NCBI RefSeq assembly: GCF_024105665.1
Contig: NZ_JAAAMK010000001.1
Span: 248,001 to 312,000 of the forward strand
DNA: 64,000 bases
Origin: Aliihoeflea aestuarii
Lineage (GTDB): Bacteria; Pseudomonadota; Alphaproteobacteria; Rhizobiales; Rhizobiaceae
Direction: 5' to 3'
Part shown: positions 19,096 through 29,005 of the stretch, piece by piece
Layout: each line of letters starts with the position of its first letter
How positions within the stretch are numbered: position 1 is the first letter of the stretch
Program-made: the position numbers and the translations under genes
The notes under the pieces: generated by a model
Told to the model about the DNA's origin: nothing
Database searches by the model: none
Seen by the model: the letters and a program-made list of their open reading frames with translations, nothing else

Positions 19096-20729
19096 CGAAG
19101 CTGGCGAACGCCCCCTGGAAAGCCGTCTATCCGGCGGGGCTGTCGCCGGATACGCCGCTCGACGTCTGGCCGATCCACGAAACGCTCGACCGTGCGGCGG
19201 CGAAATGGGGTGACAGACCGGCTTTCGTCTTTCGCGGGCGCGATTTTTCCTATTTTGACCTGAAGCGCGAAGTCGACGATTTCGCCGCCCGGCTCATCGG
19301 CGCGGGCTTTCGGACCGGCGAACGCATCGCGCTCCTGCTTCCGAACACGCTCTACCATCCGATCGCGTTCTTCGGCGCGCTCAAGGCCGGGCTGACGGTG
19401 GTTCACCTATCACCGCTCGACGGCGACATTGTGCTCGAGCACAAGCTTTCCGACAGCGGCGCGCGCGCCATCGTCACCACCGACATGGGCGAACTGGCTG
19501 CAAAGGCGGGCATGCTACGCGACAAGGGGCTGGTCTCGCGCCTTTTCGTGGGCGAGGCTGCGGCGCTCGATGAAGGAACGCCTGTCTGGCAGGGAATCGA
19601 CGAGGCGCGGTCCGTCGATTTCCCTCGCGTCGCCGCCGCCGATCTGGCGCTGCTGCAATATACGGGCGGGACGACCGGACTGCCCAAGGGTGCGATGCTG
19701 ACCCATGCCAATCTGTCGGCAGCGGTTTCGAGCTACGACATCTGGTTCGCCGCGCATGGGCTCACCCGGCCCGGCGAGGATCGCGTTCTTCTGTTCCTGC
19801 CGCTATTTCACATCTACGCGCTGACGGCGGTCATGCTTCGCGCCGTCAATAACGGCCAGACGCTCGTTCTCCATACACGCTTCGACGCCGAGACGGCGTT
19901 GCGCGAAATCGAGGCCGGTGCGACCAGCTTTCCGGGCGTGCCGACCATGTGGATCGCCATCGCCGGAACACCGGGCTTCGAAAAGCGCGACTTCTCCTCA
20001 CTGCGTTATTGCGCGTCGGGCGGCGCGCCGCTTCCGGTCGAGGTGGCGCACAGATTGAAGAAGGCGACCGGGCACACTCTCCTCGGCGGTTGGGGAATGA
20101 CCGAAAGCTCGCCCGCCGGCACCAACATACCGGTAACGCGACCGGACAAGGTCGATACGATCGGCGTGCCCCTTCCCGGCATTCATTTGGATATCGTCGC
20201 GCTCGACGATCCGGCCCGCGTTCTTGGCGTCGGCGAAACCGGAGAATTGCGGATTTTCGGGCCGAACGTGACCTCGGGCTATTGGAACCGGCCGGAAGAT
20301 ACGCGGGCCGCCTTCAGCGATGGCGGCTTCCTGACCGGCGATATCGGGTTCATGGATGCGGAAGGCTTTTTCACCATCGTCGACCGCAAGAAGGACATGA
20401 TCATCTGCGGCGGCTTCAACGTCTATCCGCAATTGATCGAGCAGGCCGTCTACGTCCATCCCGACATCGAGGAGGTTCTGGTGATCGGCGTGCCCGATGC
20501 CTATCGCGGCGAAACGCCGAAAGTGTTCGCCAAACTGCGCGACGGTGCGCCGGAACTGACGCTCGAAAAATTACGAGCCTTTCTGAACGGCAAGATCGGA
20601 CCGCACGAGATGCCCGGTGCCTTCGAAATCCGCGATGCGCTGCCGCGAACGCCTGTGGGAAAACTTTCGAAACTCGAACTGAAGAAAGAGGTGGCCGCCA
20701 TCGCCGCCCGATCCGGAGGATTTTCATGA
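19092..20729 (+). CDS. pimA: Acyl-CoA ligase, AMP-forming (PimA-like dicarboxylate-CoA ligase)
   Basis: It activates a carboxylic acid to its CoA thioester with ATP. The 545-residue product has the adenylate-forming signatures [19 protein letters not shown] (about 189), [30 protein letters not shown], the hinge [16 protein letters not shown] near 430 and the catalytic lysine in [13 protein letters not shown] near 523. Start and stop overlap the flanking genes by four bases each (ATGA), so this is a translationally coupled operon. Pimelate or another medium dicarboxylate is the likely substrate because of the pim gene order; generic medium- or long-chain fatty acids are the alternative. Confidence 0.9.
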   Translation: MTKLANAPWKAVYPAGLSPDTPLDVWPIHETLDRAAAKWGDRPAFVFRGRDFSYFDLKREVDDFAARLIGAGFRTGERIALLLPNTLYHPIAFFGALKAGLTVVHLSPLDGDIVLEHKLSDSGARAIVTTDMGELAAKAGMLRDKGLVSRLFVGEAAALDEGTPVWQGIDEARSVDFPRVAAADLALLQYTGGTTGLPKGAMLTHANLSAAVSSYDIWFAAHGLTRPGEDRVLLFLPLFHIYALTAVMLRAVNNGQTLVLHTRFDAETALREIEAGATSFPGVPTMWIAIAGTPGFEKRDFSSLRYCASGGAPLPVEVAHRLKKATGHTLLGGWGMTESSPAGTNIPVTRPDKVDTIGVPLPGIHLDIVALDDPARVLGVGETGELRIFGPNVTSGYWNRPEDTRAAFSDGGFLTGDIGFMDAEGFFTIVDRKKDMIICGGFNVYPQLIEQAVYVHPDIEEVLVIGVPDAYRGETPKVFAKLRDGAPELTLEKLRAFLNGKIGPHEMPGAFEIRDALPRTPVGKLSKLELKKEVAAIAARSGGFS

Positions 20730-21907
20730 CCGATGCCGTCATCGTCTCGACCGCCCGCACGCCCGTCGGCAAAGCCTATCGCGGCGGGCTGAACGACACG
20801 TCCGGCGCCGATCTCGGCGCCCACGCCATCCGCCACGCGCTGACCCGCGCCGGCATCGAGGGCGGCGAGATCGGGGACGTGATCATGGGCTGTGCCATGC
20901 AGGAAGGCACGACCGGGCTCAATGTCGCGCGTCGCGCAGCGCTCGTCGCGGGACTGCCGGAGACCGCCGCCGGCACCACCATCGACCGGCAATGCTCGTC
21001 CGGCCTGCAATCCATGGCGCTGCTCGCCAACGCCATTCGCAACGATGGCGTCAAGGTCGGCATCGCCGGCGGGCTGGAATCCATCAGCCTCGTCCAGAAC
21101 GACCACCGCAACACCTTCCGCCTCGTCGACAAGACGCTCACCGGCGCCGCCGCCGATGTCTACATGCCGATGATCGACACCGCTGAGATCGTGTCAAAGC
21201 GCTACGGCATCTCGCGCGAGCGACAGGACGAATATGGCCTCGAAAGCCAGCGCCGCGTCGCGGCCGCGCGGGAGGCCGGCAGGTTCGACGCCGAGATCGC
21301 GCCCATATCGACCCGCATGGCGGTGGTCGACAAGGAAACGAAGGAAATATCCTACCGCGAGGTCGAGATCGCCCATGATGAAGGCCCGCGCCCGGAAACC
21401 ACGGCCGAAGGGCTTGCCGGCCTCAAACCGGTGCGCGAGGGCGGAACGATTACCGCCGGCAATGCCAGCCAGCTTTCCGACGGCGCATCGGCCCATGTGA
21501 TGATGAGTTCGGCGGAGGCCGAACGGCGCGGAATTGCCCCGCTCGGCATTTTGCGCGGGTTCAACGTCGCGGGCTGCGCGCCGGACGAAATGGGCATCGG
21601 CCCGGTCTATGCCGTGCCGCGCCTGCTCGAGCGCCACGGCCTGAAGGTCGACGATATCGGGCTTTGGGAACTCAATGAAGCCTTCGCCGTGCAGGTGATC
21701 TATTGCCGCGACCGGCTCGGTATCGAACCGGCCAGGCTCAACGTCAATGGCGGCGCGATCGCACTCGGCCATCCCTATGGCATGTCGGGTGCGCGCCTGT
21801 CCGGCCACGCGCTGATCGAGGGCAAGAGACGCGGTGTGAAATATGCGGTCGTGACCATGTGCGTCGGCGGCGGTATGGGCGCGGCCGGCCTGTTCGAGAT
21901 CGTTTGA
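20726..21907 (+). CDS. pimB: Acetyl-CoA C-acyltransferase (thiolase), PimB-like
   Basis: It splits 3-oxoacyl-CoA with CoA to acetyl-CoA and an acyl-CoA two carbons shorter. The 393-residue product has the nucleophilic cysteine in [11 protein letters not shown] (about Cys89), [15 protein letters not shown] with the active-site His near 348, and the second cysteine in [12 protein letters not shown] near 378. The ATG overlaps the stop of the ligase gene, with GGAGGATTTTC as ribosome binding site. Confidence 0.93.
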   Translation: MTDAVIVSTARTPVGKAYRGGLNDTSGADLGAHAIRHALTRAGIEGGEIGDVIMGCAMQEGTTGLNVARRAALVAGLPETAAGTTIDRQCSSGLQSMALLANAIRNDGVKVGIAGGLESISLVQNDHRNTFRLVDKTLTGAAADVYMPMIDTAEIVSKRYGISRERQDEYGLESQRRVAAAREAGRFDAEIAPISTRMAVVDKETKEISYREVEIAHDEGPRPETTAEGLAGLKPVREGGTITAGNASQLSDGASAHVMMSSAEAERRGIAPLGILRGFNVAGCAPDEMGIGPVYAVPRLLERHGLKVDDIGLWELNEAFAVQVIYCRDRLGIEPARLNVNGGAIALGHPYGMSGARLSGHALIEGKRRGVKYAVVTMCVGGGMGAAGLFEIV

Positions 21908-21917
21908 GGAGAACGAA

Positions 21918-23120
21918 ATGGACCTTCGCTACACCAACGACGAACTCGCCTTCCGCGACGAGGTGCGCGCGTTCCTGAAAGACAATCTGCCCGAGGAAAT
22001 CCGACAGAAGATGATCGACGGCGAGAGCATGGACAAGCAGGACCTCGTCACATGGTCGCGCATCCTGAACGAAAAGGGCTGGGCGGTGCCGCACTGGCCG
22101 ACAGAATATGGCGGCACGGGCTGGGACCCGATGCGGCAATACATCTTCCTTGAAGAGACGCAGAAATGGCCAGCGCCGCAGCCGCTCGCCTTCGGCGTCA
22201 ACATGGTGGGGCCGGTCATCTACACCTTCGGCAACGAGGCGCAGAAGAAGCGCTATCTGCCGGCCATCGCCAATCTCGATGACTGGTGGTGCCAGGGGTT
22301 TTCAGAACCGGGCGCAGGTTCGGATCTTGCCTCGCTGAAAACGCGCGCGGTGCGCGAAGGCGACCACTATGTCGTCAACGGCCAGAAAACCTGGACGACA
22401 CTTGCCCAATATGCGGACTGGATTTTCTGCCTCGTGCGAACCGATCCAGACGCCAAGAAGCAGTCCGGCATCTCGTTCCTGCTGATCGACATGAAGACGC
22501 CCGGCATCGAAGTGCGCCCGATCGTGACCATCGATGGCGGGCGCGAGATCAACGAAGTGTTCCTGACCGACGTGAAGGTGCCGGTCGAGAACCTCGTCGG
22601 CGAGGAGAACAAGGGCTGGGATTACGCCAAGTTCCTGCTCGGCAACGAGCGCACCAACATCGCACGCATCGGCATGTCGAAGCAGCGCATTGCGCGCATC
22701 CGCGAACTTGCCGCCAAGGAGATGTCGTCGGGCCGGCCCTTGATCGAGGACGAGCGCTTCCGCGAAAAGCTCGCCTCGGTCGAGATCGATTTGAAGGCGC
22801 TGGAACTGACCCAGCTTCGCGTGGTGGCCGCCGACGCAAAGCGCGGCAACACCGGCAAGCCCGATCCGGCTTCGTCGATCCTGAAGATCAAAGGCTCGGA
22901 GATCCAGCAGGCAACGACGCACCTTCTGATGCAGGTCATGGGTCCGCACGCTTTGCCCTATCATACGGGCGATGCGGACGGATCGAACGAACTGCCGATC
23001 GAACCCGATTACGCCGCGACCGCAGCGCCGGGCTATTTCAACTTCCGCAAGGTCTCGATCTATGGCGGCTCGAACGAGATCCAGAAAAACATCATCGCCA
23101 AGGCGGTGCTGGGGTTGTGA
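21918..23120 (+). CDS. pimC: Acyl-CoA dehydrogenase, large-type (PimC-like)
   Basis: A flavin enzyme that introduces the alpha-beta double bond in acyl-CoA. The 400-residue product has the N-terminal helical domain, WCQGFSEPGAGSDLASLKT (FAD/substrate loop near residue 130), the middle beta domain with GQKTWTT, and a C-terminal segment FNFRKVSIYGGSNEIQKNI. PimC and PimD of R. palustris are two adjacent dehydrogenases of about 400 and 380 residues, as here, and may form a heteromer; that is inferred from the pairing. RBS GAGGAGAACGAA, 10 bases after the thiolase stop. Confidence 0.9.
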   Translation: MDLRYTNDELAFRDEVRAFLKDNLPEEIRQKMIDGESMDKQDLVTWSRILNEKGWAVPHWPTEYGGTGWDPMRQYIFLEETQKWPAPQPLAFGVNMVGPVIYTFGNEAQKKRYLPAIANLDDWWCQGFSEPGAGSDLASLKTRAVREGDHYVVNGQKTWTTLAQYADWIFCLVRTDPDAKKQSGISFLLIDMKTPGIEVRPIVTIDGGREINEVFLTDVKVPVENLVGEENKGWDYAKFLLGNERTNIARIGMSKQRIARIRELAAKEMSSGRPLIEDERFREKLASVEIDLKALELTQLRVVAADAKRGNTGKPDPASSILKIKGSEIQQATTHLLMQVMGPHALPYHTGDADGSNELPIEPDYAATAAPGYFNFRKVSIYGGSNEIQKNIIAKAVLGL

Positions 23121-23170
23121 CCACTTTGGGTTGGACCGCTCAACGGCTGAAACTGCTTACTGGAGGACCG

Positions 23171-24313
23171 ATGGACTTTGACCTCACCGACGAGCAATCG
23201 ATGCTCAAGGACTCGCTCGACCGCCTTTTGAAAGATTCCTACGGCTTCGAGCAGCGGCGCAAACATATGGCGGACCCGGCCGGCTACAGCGCCGAAATGT
23301 GGAACGCGTATGCCGAGATGGGGCTGATGGCCTTGCCCTTTGCGGAAGAAGACGGCGGGCTGGCCGGCACGCCGGTCGAAACCATGATCGTGATGGAATC
23401 GCTTGGCCGCGCGCTCGCGCTCGAACCCTATTTTGCCACGGTGATCCTCGGCGGCGGCGCGCTCAAGGCCGCCGGATCGAGCGACCAAAAAGCCGAACTC
23501 ATTCCGCAGATCGCGGACGGATCGCTGAAGCTCGCCCTTGCCCACACCGAACGCAATTCGCGCTACGATCTCCACCATGTCGAGACGCAGGCGACGAAGG
23601 ATGGCGACGGCTGGCGGCTGACGGGCCAGAAAAGCGTCGTCCTGCATGGCGAGGCTGCCGACAGGCTGATCGTCGTCGCGCGCACCGGCGGCGACATCCG
23701 CGACGAAAACGGCATCGGGCTTTTTCTCATCGACGCAAACGCCGATGGCGTGACGCGCCGAGGATACGCCACGCAGGATGGATCGCGCGCCGCCGAAATC
23801 AGCCTCGACAACGTCGCGGCAGAAGCCTTGGGAGCACCCGAAAACGGTCTTCCGGCCTTGCGCAAGGTCGTTGACGGCGCCATCGCTCCGCTGGCGGCCG
23901 AGTCGATCGGCGTCATGTCGGCCATGAACGAGTTGACGGTCGATTATCTCAAGATGCGCAAACAGTTCGGCGTTCCGATAGGCGCCTTCCAGGTGCTTCA
24001 GCACAAGGCCGTCGACATGTATGTCGCCATCGAGCAGGCGCGTTCGATCACGCTCTATGCCACGATGATGGCGGACAGCGACGACGCGGAAGCCCGCGCG
24101 CAGGCCATGCACGCCGCCAAGGCCGAGATCGGGCGCGGCGGGCGCATCGTCGGCGAAAACGCGATCCAGCTTCACGGTGGCGTCGGCATGACGATGGAAT
24201 ATGCGGTGGGACACTATTTCAAGCGTATGACGATGATCGACACGCAGTTTGGCGACAGCGATTTCCATCTGCGCGCGCTGGCGCGCGGGGAGGGATTGTT
24301 CAAAGCGGCATGA
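23171..24313 (+). CDS. pimD: Acyl-CoA dehydrogenase, small-type (PimD-like)
   Basis: The 380-residue partner of the preceding dehydrogenase. It starts MDFDLTDEQSMLKDSLDRLL, has a degenerate version of the FAD loop (LALAHTERNSRYDLHHV), and ends with the region IVGENAIQLHGGVGMTMEYAVGHYFKRM typical of the family's C-terminal helices. The loop is less canonical than in the preceding gene, consistent with one catalytic and one modified chain in a heteromer. ATG 23171 follows GGAGGACCG; the open frame upstream overlaps the previous gene and is rejected. It is the last gene of the pim-like operon. Confidence 0.9.
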   Translation: MDFDLTDEQSMLKDSLDRLLKDSYGFEQRRKHMADPAGYSAEMWNAYAEMGLMALPFAEEDGGLAGTPVETMIVMESLGRALALEPYFATVILGGGALKAAGSSDQKAELIPQIADGSLKLALAHTERNSRYDLHHVETQATKDGDGWRLTGQKSVVLHGEAADRLIVVARTGGDIRDENGIGLFLIDANADGVTRRGYATQDGSRAAEISLDNVAAEALGAPENGLPALRKVVDGAIAPLAAESIGVMSAMNELTVDYLKMRKQFGVPIGAFQVLQHKAVDMYVAIEQARSITLYATMMADSDDAEARAQAMHAAKAEIGRGGRIVGENAIQLHGGVGMTMEYAVGHYFKRMTMIDTQFGDSDFHLRALARGEGLFKAA

Positions 24314-24391
24314 CCTCCAGGCCAGCGCATTGCGACGCCGGCCGGTCCATGCCACATATCGCGCCACGACGAACACGCACGGGATCTATCC

Positions 24392-24730
24392 ATGGAAATC
24401 CGCCAGTTGACAGAAGACTATTCGGTCGCGCCGCAGATCGGCATCGAGCATGTACCGCTGATCAAGGGCGCAGGCTTCAAGTCGATCGTTTCCAACCGCC
24501 CCGACACCGAAGACGGCGCGATCCCCCATGATGAGATCGAAGCGGCCGCACGCGCGGAGGGCCTCGAATTCCGCTATCTTCCGGTGGTTTCCGGACAGAT
24601 CACGGATCAGAACGTAACGGATCAGGCAGCCGCCCTCGCCGAACTGCCGAAGCCGGTTCTGGCCTATTGCCGCTCGGGCACGCGCTGCACGAACCTTTAC
24701 GCCCTCATCCAGCAGCAGCGTGGCTCATAA
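24392..24730 (+). CDS. TIGR01244-family phosphatase/sulfur transferase-like protein (Blh domain, DUF442)
   Basis: A 112-residue protein with a dual-specificity-phosphatase-like fold. The P-loop YCRSGTRCTN near residue 91 has the Cys and Arg of the CxxxxxR signature. Full-length Blh proteins fuse this domain to a metallo-beta-lactamase persulfide dioxygenase; only the first domain is present here, as is common for the family. Roles in sulfide/persulfide metabolism are proposed for relatives. Its last six bases overlap the end of the convergent Lrp gene. It lies 78 bases after the pim operon and may be transcribed with it. Confidence 0.82.
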   Translation: MEIRQLTEDYSVAPQIGIEHVPLIKGAGFKSIVSNRPDTEDGAIPHDEIEAAARAEGLEFRYLPVVSGQITDQNVTDQAAALAELPKPVLAYCRSGTRCTNLYALIQQQRGS

Positions 24731-25195
24731 GGGCAGCGCGTCGGTTTCCTTCAGTGTCTGAAGGACGATGGCCGTCTTGACGTGCTGCACGGATTCGTGC
24801 GGCAGCAGCACCTCGTTCACGAAATCGGCCAGCGATTTCAAATCCGGCGTCACGACCTTGACGAAATAATCCATTTCGCCGGTCATCGCATATGCCTCCT
24901 GCACTTCCGGCAGCCGGGCCAGAAGCTCGGCGAAGCGCCGTGCATTGTCGCGATTATGCGTCGCGAGCGTCACCGAAATAACGTTGACCAGCGGGAAGCC
25001 GAGACGTTCGCGGTCGAGCGTTGCCCGGTAGCCCTTGATGTAGCCTACATCCTCGAGCCTCTGGCGACGGCGGGAGCATTGCGAAGCCGAGAGGTGAATC
25101 TTTTCGGCAAGATCGCCATTCGTCAAACGCGCATCCGCCTGCAACGCCGCGAGAATCTTGCGGTCGAATTGGTCTATGTCGGGCTTGTCGCTCAT
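24725..25195 (-). CDS. Lrp/AsnC-family transcriptional regulator
   Basis: The 156-residue product has the AsnC-type helix-turn-helix at the N-terminus (IDQFDRKILAALQADARLTNGDLAEKIHLSASQCSRRRQRLEDVGYIKGY) and the RAM ligand-binding domain behind it (VISVTLATH, EAYAMTGEMDYFVKVVT, LPHESVQHVKTAIVL). It is divergent from the 4-hydroxyphenylpyruvate dioxygenase gene across 115 bases, so it probably senses an aromatic amino acid or related effector and controls hpd and itself. Confidence 0.92.
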   Translation of the reverse strand: MSDKPDIDQFDRKILAALQADARLTNGDLAEKIHLSASQCSRRRQRLEDVGYIKGYRATLDRERLGFPLVNVISVTLATHNRDNARRFAELLARLPEVQEAYAMTGEMDYFVKVVTPDLKSLADFVNEVLLPHESVQHVKTAIVLQTLKETDALPL

Positions 25196-25206
25196 GTTTA
25201 CCCATG

Positions 25207-25218
25207 ATCATGCATGAT
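25207..25218. promoter_or_regulatory. 12-bp perfect palindrome between lrp and hpd
   Basis: ATCATGCATGAT sits 12 bases upstream of the Lrp start codon, in the shared region with hpd. A good position for autoregulation, but short palindromes also arise by chance. Confidence 0.35.
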
Positions 25219-25310
25219 TTGCGCATGAAGACACCATCCAGTGCGGCAAAATGCAAGCCGATTGCGCAGCGCTCGCGCTATTCTTGCCTGATCAGTTTCA
25301 GGAGGAATGA

Positions 25311-26423
25311 ATGGGTCCGTTCCCGCACGACGCGCCACCCGCACAGATCACCACCGACAACCCGGCCGGAACCGACGGTTTCGAGTTCGTGGAATTCGCG
25401 CATCCCGAGCCGGAAAAGCTCGCCGAACTTTTCGAGCGCATGGGCTACGCCAAGGTCGCCACGCACAAGACGAAGAAGATCGACGTCTGGCGGCAGGGCG
25501 ACATCAACTATGTGGTGAATGCGGAGCCCGGCTCGCATGGCATGCGCTTCGTGGAGGAACACGGCCCTTGCGCGCCGGCGATGGCGTGGCGGGTCGTCGA
25601 TGCCAAGCACGCGTTCGACCATGCCGTATCGAAGGGCGCAGAGCCCTATACAGGCAACGACAAGACGCTCGATGTGCCGGCCATCGTCGGCATCGGCGGA
25701 TCGCTGCTGTATTTCGTGGAAACCTATGGTGCGAAAGGCTCGGCCTATGACGCCGAGTTTGACTGGACGGCCGAGAAGAACCCGAAGCCTAAAGGCGTCG
25801 GCTTTTATTATCTCGATCACCTCACCCACAATGTCTATCGCGGCAACATGGACAAGTGGTGGGCGTTCTATCGCGAGTTGTTCAACTTCAAGCAGATTCA
25901 CTTCTTCAATATCGATGGGCGCATCACGGGCCTCATGAGCCGCGCGATCACCTCGCCCTGCGGCAAAATCCGCATTCCGCTCAATGAGTCCAAGGACGAT
26001 ACGAGCCAAATCGAGGAATATCTCAAGAAGTACAACGGCGAAGGCATCCAGCACATCGCGGTCGGCACGGACGGCATTTACGATGCGACCGACAGACTGG
26101 ATGCCAATGGCCTGCGCTTCATGCCGAAGCCGCCGGATACCTATTACGAGAAGAGCCATGACCGCGTGATCGGCCATGACGAACCGCTCGAACGCATGAT
26201 GAAGCACGGCATCCTGATCGACGGCGAAGGCGTGGTCGATGGCGGCACCACCAAGATTCTGCTTCAGATCTTCTCGAAGACCGTGATCGGGCCGATCTTC
26301 TTCGAATTCATCCAGCGCAAAGGCGACGAAGGCTTTGGCGAAGGCAATTTCCGCGCGCTGTTCGAGAGCATCGAGGAAGACCAGATCCGGCGCGGCGTGA
26401 TCAAGGTCGAGGCTGCCGAGTAG
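25311..26423 (+). CDS. hpd: 4-hydroxyphenylpyruvate dioxygenase
   Basis: It converts 4-hydroxyphenylpyruvate to homogentisate with Fe(II) and O2, the second step of tyrosine degradation. The 370-residue length is typical. Two vicinal-oxygen-chelate halves are visible; the iron ligands are probably His in YLDHLTHNVY (about 170), His in GIQHIAVGT (about 247) and Glu in the C-terminal FGEGNFRALFESIEEDQ segment. AGGAGGAATGA gives the start at 25311. A strong terminator follows. hmgA and the fumarylacetoacetase gene lie just beyond on the other strand; maleylacetoacetate isomerase is not in the window. Confidence 0.97.
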   Translation: MGPFPHDAPPAQITTDNPAGTDGFEFVEFAHPEPEKLAELFERMGYAKVATHKTKKIDVWRQGDINYVVNAEPGSHGMRFVEEHGPCAPAMAWRVVDAKHAFDHAVSKGAEPYTGNDKTLDVPAIVGIGGSLLYFVETYGAKGSAYDAEFDWTAEKNPKPKGVGFYYLDHLTHNVYRGNMDKWWAFYRELFNFKQIHFFNIDGRITGLMSRAITSPCGKIRIPLNESKDDTSQIEEYLKKYNGEGIQHIAVGTDGIYDATDRLDANGLRFMPKPPDTYYEKSHDRVIGHDEPLERMMKHGILIDGEGVVDGGTTKILLQIFSKTVIGPIFFEFIQRKGDEGFGEGNFRALFESIEEDQIRRGVIKVEAAE

Positions 26424-26450
26424 GGCTAGAAAGAACAAAGTGGGGAGGAA

Positions 26451-26480
26451 GGGCCTCGCCTTCGGGCGAGGCCCTTTTTT
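26451..26480 (+). terminator. Rho-independent terminator of hpd
   Basis: A perfect 10-bp stem (GGGCCTCGCC / GGCGAGGCCC) closed by a TTCG tetraloop and followed by six T. It lies 27 bases after the hpd stop. Confidence 0.96.
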
Positions 26481-26496
26481 ATACGCGCAGCGCCCG

Positions 26497-27510
26497 TCAG
26501 GTCTCGTATCGTTCGACCGTCTGCTCGATGGCGCCGAAGATGGAGTGGCCCGCTCCGTCTTTCATCTCGATGCGCACAATATCCCCGAAACGCATGAAGG
26601 GCGTCGCCGCTTTCCCGGCCTCGATGGTCTCGATCATGCGGATTTCCGCAATGCAGGAATAGCCGACCCCGCCATCGGCCACCGGCTTGCCCGGCCCGCC
26701 GTCGAGCTTGTTCGATACGGTGCCGGACCCGATGATCGTGCCGGCGGCAAGCGGCCGCGTCTTCGCCGCGTGTGCGATCAGCGCCGGGAAGTCGAACGTC
26801 ATGTCGATGCCCGCATTCGCACGGCCGAAGGGCTGGCCGTTATAATCGACGTTCAGCGGCAGATGGAGTTTGCCGCCGTCCCACGCCTCGCCGAGTTCGT
26901 CAGGCGTGACCGCGACGGGGGAAAAGGCCGAGGACGGTTTGGACTGGAAGAAGCCGAAGCCCTTGCCGAGTTCGCCCGGGATCAACCCGCGCAGCGACAC
27001 GTCATTGACGAGCATGACGAGGCGGATCGCCTCGCGCGCGGCGTCAGTGCTCGCGCCCATGGCCACATCGTCGACGATGACCGCGATCTCGCCTTCCATG
27101 TCGATGCCAAATGCCTCGTCAGCCATGCGGATCGCATCGCGCGGACCGAGGAAGCTGTCGGACCCGCCCTGATAGATCAGCGGATCGGTCCAGAACGAGG
27201 CAGGCATTTCAGCGCCCCGCGCCTTGCGCACGAGTTCGACGTGGTTGACGTAGGCCGAGCCGTCCGCCCACTGGTAGGCGCGCGGCAGGGGCGACAGAAC
27301 GTCATGCTCATGAAAGCGCTCCGACGGCACCGAGCCATGCTCCAGACTTTCCGCCAGCGCTTCGAGATGCGGCGCAAGTCGGCGCCAGTCATCGAGCGCC
27401 GCCTGCAGGGTCGGAACGAGGAACGACGCGTCCGTGTAGCGCGTCAGGTCCCGCGAGACGACGACGAGCTTTCCATCCCGCGTCCCGTTCTTCAGCGTGG
27501 CAAGTTTCAT
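26497..27510 (-). CDS. Fumarylacetoacetate hydrolase family protein
   Basis: It hydrolyses fumarylacetoacetate to fumarate and acetoacetate at the end of tyrosine breakdown, judged from its place directly after hmgA. The 337-residue product has the FAH fold: FWTDPLIYQGGSDSFLGPRDAI, the metal-binding GIDMEGEIAVIVDDV, LVNDVSLRGLIPGELGKGFGF, and TIIGSGTVSNK. It is of the shorter bacterial type, without the extra N-terminal domain of the animal enzyme. GATGGAGACTGC is the likely ribosome binding region. The gene starts 36 bases after hmgA, in one operon. Confidence 0.92.
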   Translation of the reverse strand: MKLATLKNGTRDGKLVVVSRDLTRYTDASFLVPTLQAALDDWRRLAPHLEALAESLEHGSVPSERFHEHDVLSPLPRAYQWADGSAYVNHVELVRKARGAEMPASFWTDPLIYQGGSDSFLGPRDAIRMADEAFGIDMEGEIAVIVDDVAMGASTDAAREAIRLVMLVNDVSLRGLIPGELGKGFGFFQSKPSSAFSPVAVTPDELGEAWDGGKLHLPLNVDYNGQPFGRANAGIDMTFDFPALIAHAAKTRPLAAGTIIGSGTVSNKLDGGPGKPVADGGVGYSCIAEIRMIETIEAGKAATPFMRFGDIVRIEMKDGAGHSIFGAIEQTVERYET

Positions 27511-27546
27511 GCAGTCTCCATCCCTGATGTGTTTCGATCGGAACGA

Positions 27547-28914
27547 TCAGTTCCAATCGCCCTCCGGCGTGCCGTTGAAGCGCTTCTTCAGATCGCTCCA
27601 GCAGTCGATATAGTCGTCCTGAAGCGTCTCAAGTTCCAGCCCGAAACGCGTCACGAGTTGAGGAAAGCGCGTCTCGAACATGAAGGCCATCGTATTTTCG
27701 AGTTTCGAGGGCTTCAGATCGGCGCGCGACGCCTTCTCGAAGCCGCCCGCATCCGGGCCGTGCGCGAGCATCATATTGTGCAGGCTCATGCCGCCGGGCA
27801 CGAAACCTTCCTCCTTGGCGTCGTACTGGCCTCGGATCAGCCCCATGAATTCGGACATGATGTTGCGATGATACCAGGGCGGCCGAAACGTGTTTTCTGC
27901 CACCAGCCAGCGCGGCGGGAAGATGACGAAATCGATATTGGCCGTGCCTTCCTCGCCGCTCGGCGCGGTCAGCACCGTGAAGATCGACGGATCCGGGTGG
28001 TCGAAGAGGATCGCGCCGACCGGCGAAAAGGTCGAAAGGTCGTATTTGTAGGGCGCGTAATTGCCGTGCCACGCGACCACATCGAGCGGCGAATGGTCGA
28101 TTTCGGTGACATGGAACCGGCCGCACCATTTCACGATGATGCGGCACGGGGTTTCCTTGTCCTCGTACCATGCCACCGGCGTTCGGAAATCGCGCGGATT
28201 GGCAAGGCAGTTCGCGCCGATCGGGCCGCGATCCGGCAGCGTGAATTTGGCGCCGTAGTTCTCGCACAGATAGCCGCGCGCCGTCGCAGCCATGAGCTCG
28301 ACCTTGAAGGTGAGCCCGCGCGGCAGGATGCAGATTTCGCCGGGCTCCACTTCGATGACGCCCATCTCGGTCAGGAAACGCAGGCCGCCTTCCTGCGGCA
28401 CGACAAGCATCTCGCCATCGGCGTTGAAGAAATGATCGTCCACCATGTCGGCATTGGCGACATAGACATGAGCGGCCATTCCCGCCTGCCCCAGCACATC
28501 GCCCGCAAGCGTCATGGTGCGGATGCCGGAAATGAAATCAGTCTTTTCCTGCGGGACCGGCACCGGGTTCCATCGAAACTGGCCGAGCGGCAGTTCATGA
28601 TCGCCCTTCGACGGCGCGGAGAGCCACAGCGGCAGATCGAACGGCTTGAAGCGGCGATGATGCTTCACGCTGGGTCGGATGCGGTAGAGCCAGGAGCGCT
28701 CATTGGTGCCGCGCGGCGCGGTAAACGGGGAGCCGGACAGTTGCTCGGCATAAAGCCCGTATGCGGGACGCTGCGGCGAGTTCATGCCATGCGGCAGCGC
28801 GCCAGGCAGGCTCTCGGTCTCGAAGTCGTTGCCGAAGCCCGGCATATAATCGAAGCGCGACTTCGGCTTGGCCACGGGCGAGGTGTGGCCAAGGGGTCTG
28901 CTGATCTCGTTCAT
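27547..28914 (-). CDS. hmgA: Homogentisate 1,2-dioxygenase
   Basis: An Fe(II) enzyme that opens the homogentisate ring to maleylacetoacetate. The 455-residue product starts at ATG 28914, preceded by GGGAGGTCGAC; the frame extends upstream into the operator region and is not used. Hallmarks are [19 protein letters not shown] (about 24-42), [51 protein letters not shown] and the iron-binding [12 protein letters not shown], followed by the His-containing [15 protein letters not shown]. It is divergent from a MarR-type regulator that probably responds to homogentisate. Confidence 0.97.
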   Translation of the reverse strand: MNEISRPLGHTSPVAKPKSRFDYMPGFGNDFETESLPGALPHGMNSPQRPAYGLYAEQLSGSPFTAPRGTNERSWLYRIRPSVKHHRRFKPFDLPLWLSAPSKGDHELPLGQFRWNPVPVPQEKTDFISGIRTMTLAGDVLGQAGMAAHVYVANADMVDDHFFNADGEMLVVPQEGGLRFLTEMGVIEVEPGEICILPRGLTFKVELMAATARGYLCENYGAKFTLPDRGPIGANCLANPRDFRTPVAWYEDKETPCRIIVKWCGRFHVTEIDHSPLDVVAWHGNYAPYKYDLSTFSPVGAILFDHPDPSIFTVLTAPSGEEGTANIDFVIFPPRWLVAENTFRPPWYHRNIMSEFMGLIRGQYDAKEEGFVPGGMSLHNMMLAHGPDAGGFEKASRADLKPSKLENTMAFMFETRFPQLVTRFGLELETLQDDYIDCWSDLKKRFNGTPEGDWN

Positions 28915-28959
28915 GTCGACCTCCCGACAGTTCGGCGATTTGACCGCCACGTCCAATTC

Positions 28960-28987
28960 GTTACATTCGTAACCATTGAAAATGTAA
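28960..28987. promoter_or_regulatory. Probable MarR operator between hmgA and marR
   Basis: GTTAC-ATTC-GTAAC (28960-28973) is nested in TTACATT-N13-AATGTAA (28961-28967 and 28981-28987). Both inverted repeats lie in the 91-base gap between the divergent starts, where a MarR-family repressor would bind. Confidence 0.6.
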
Positions 28988-29005
28988 CCATCAAGCGGCT
29001 GAAGC

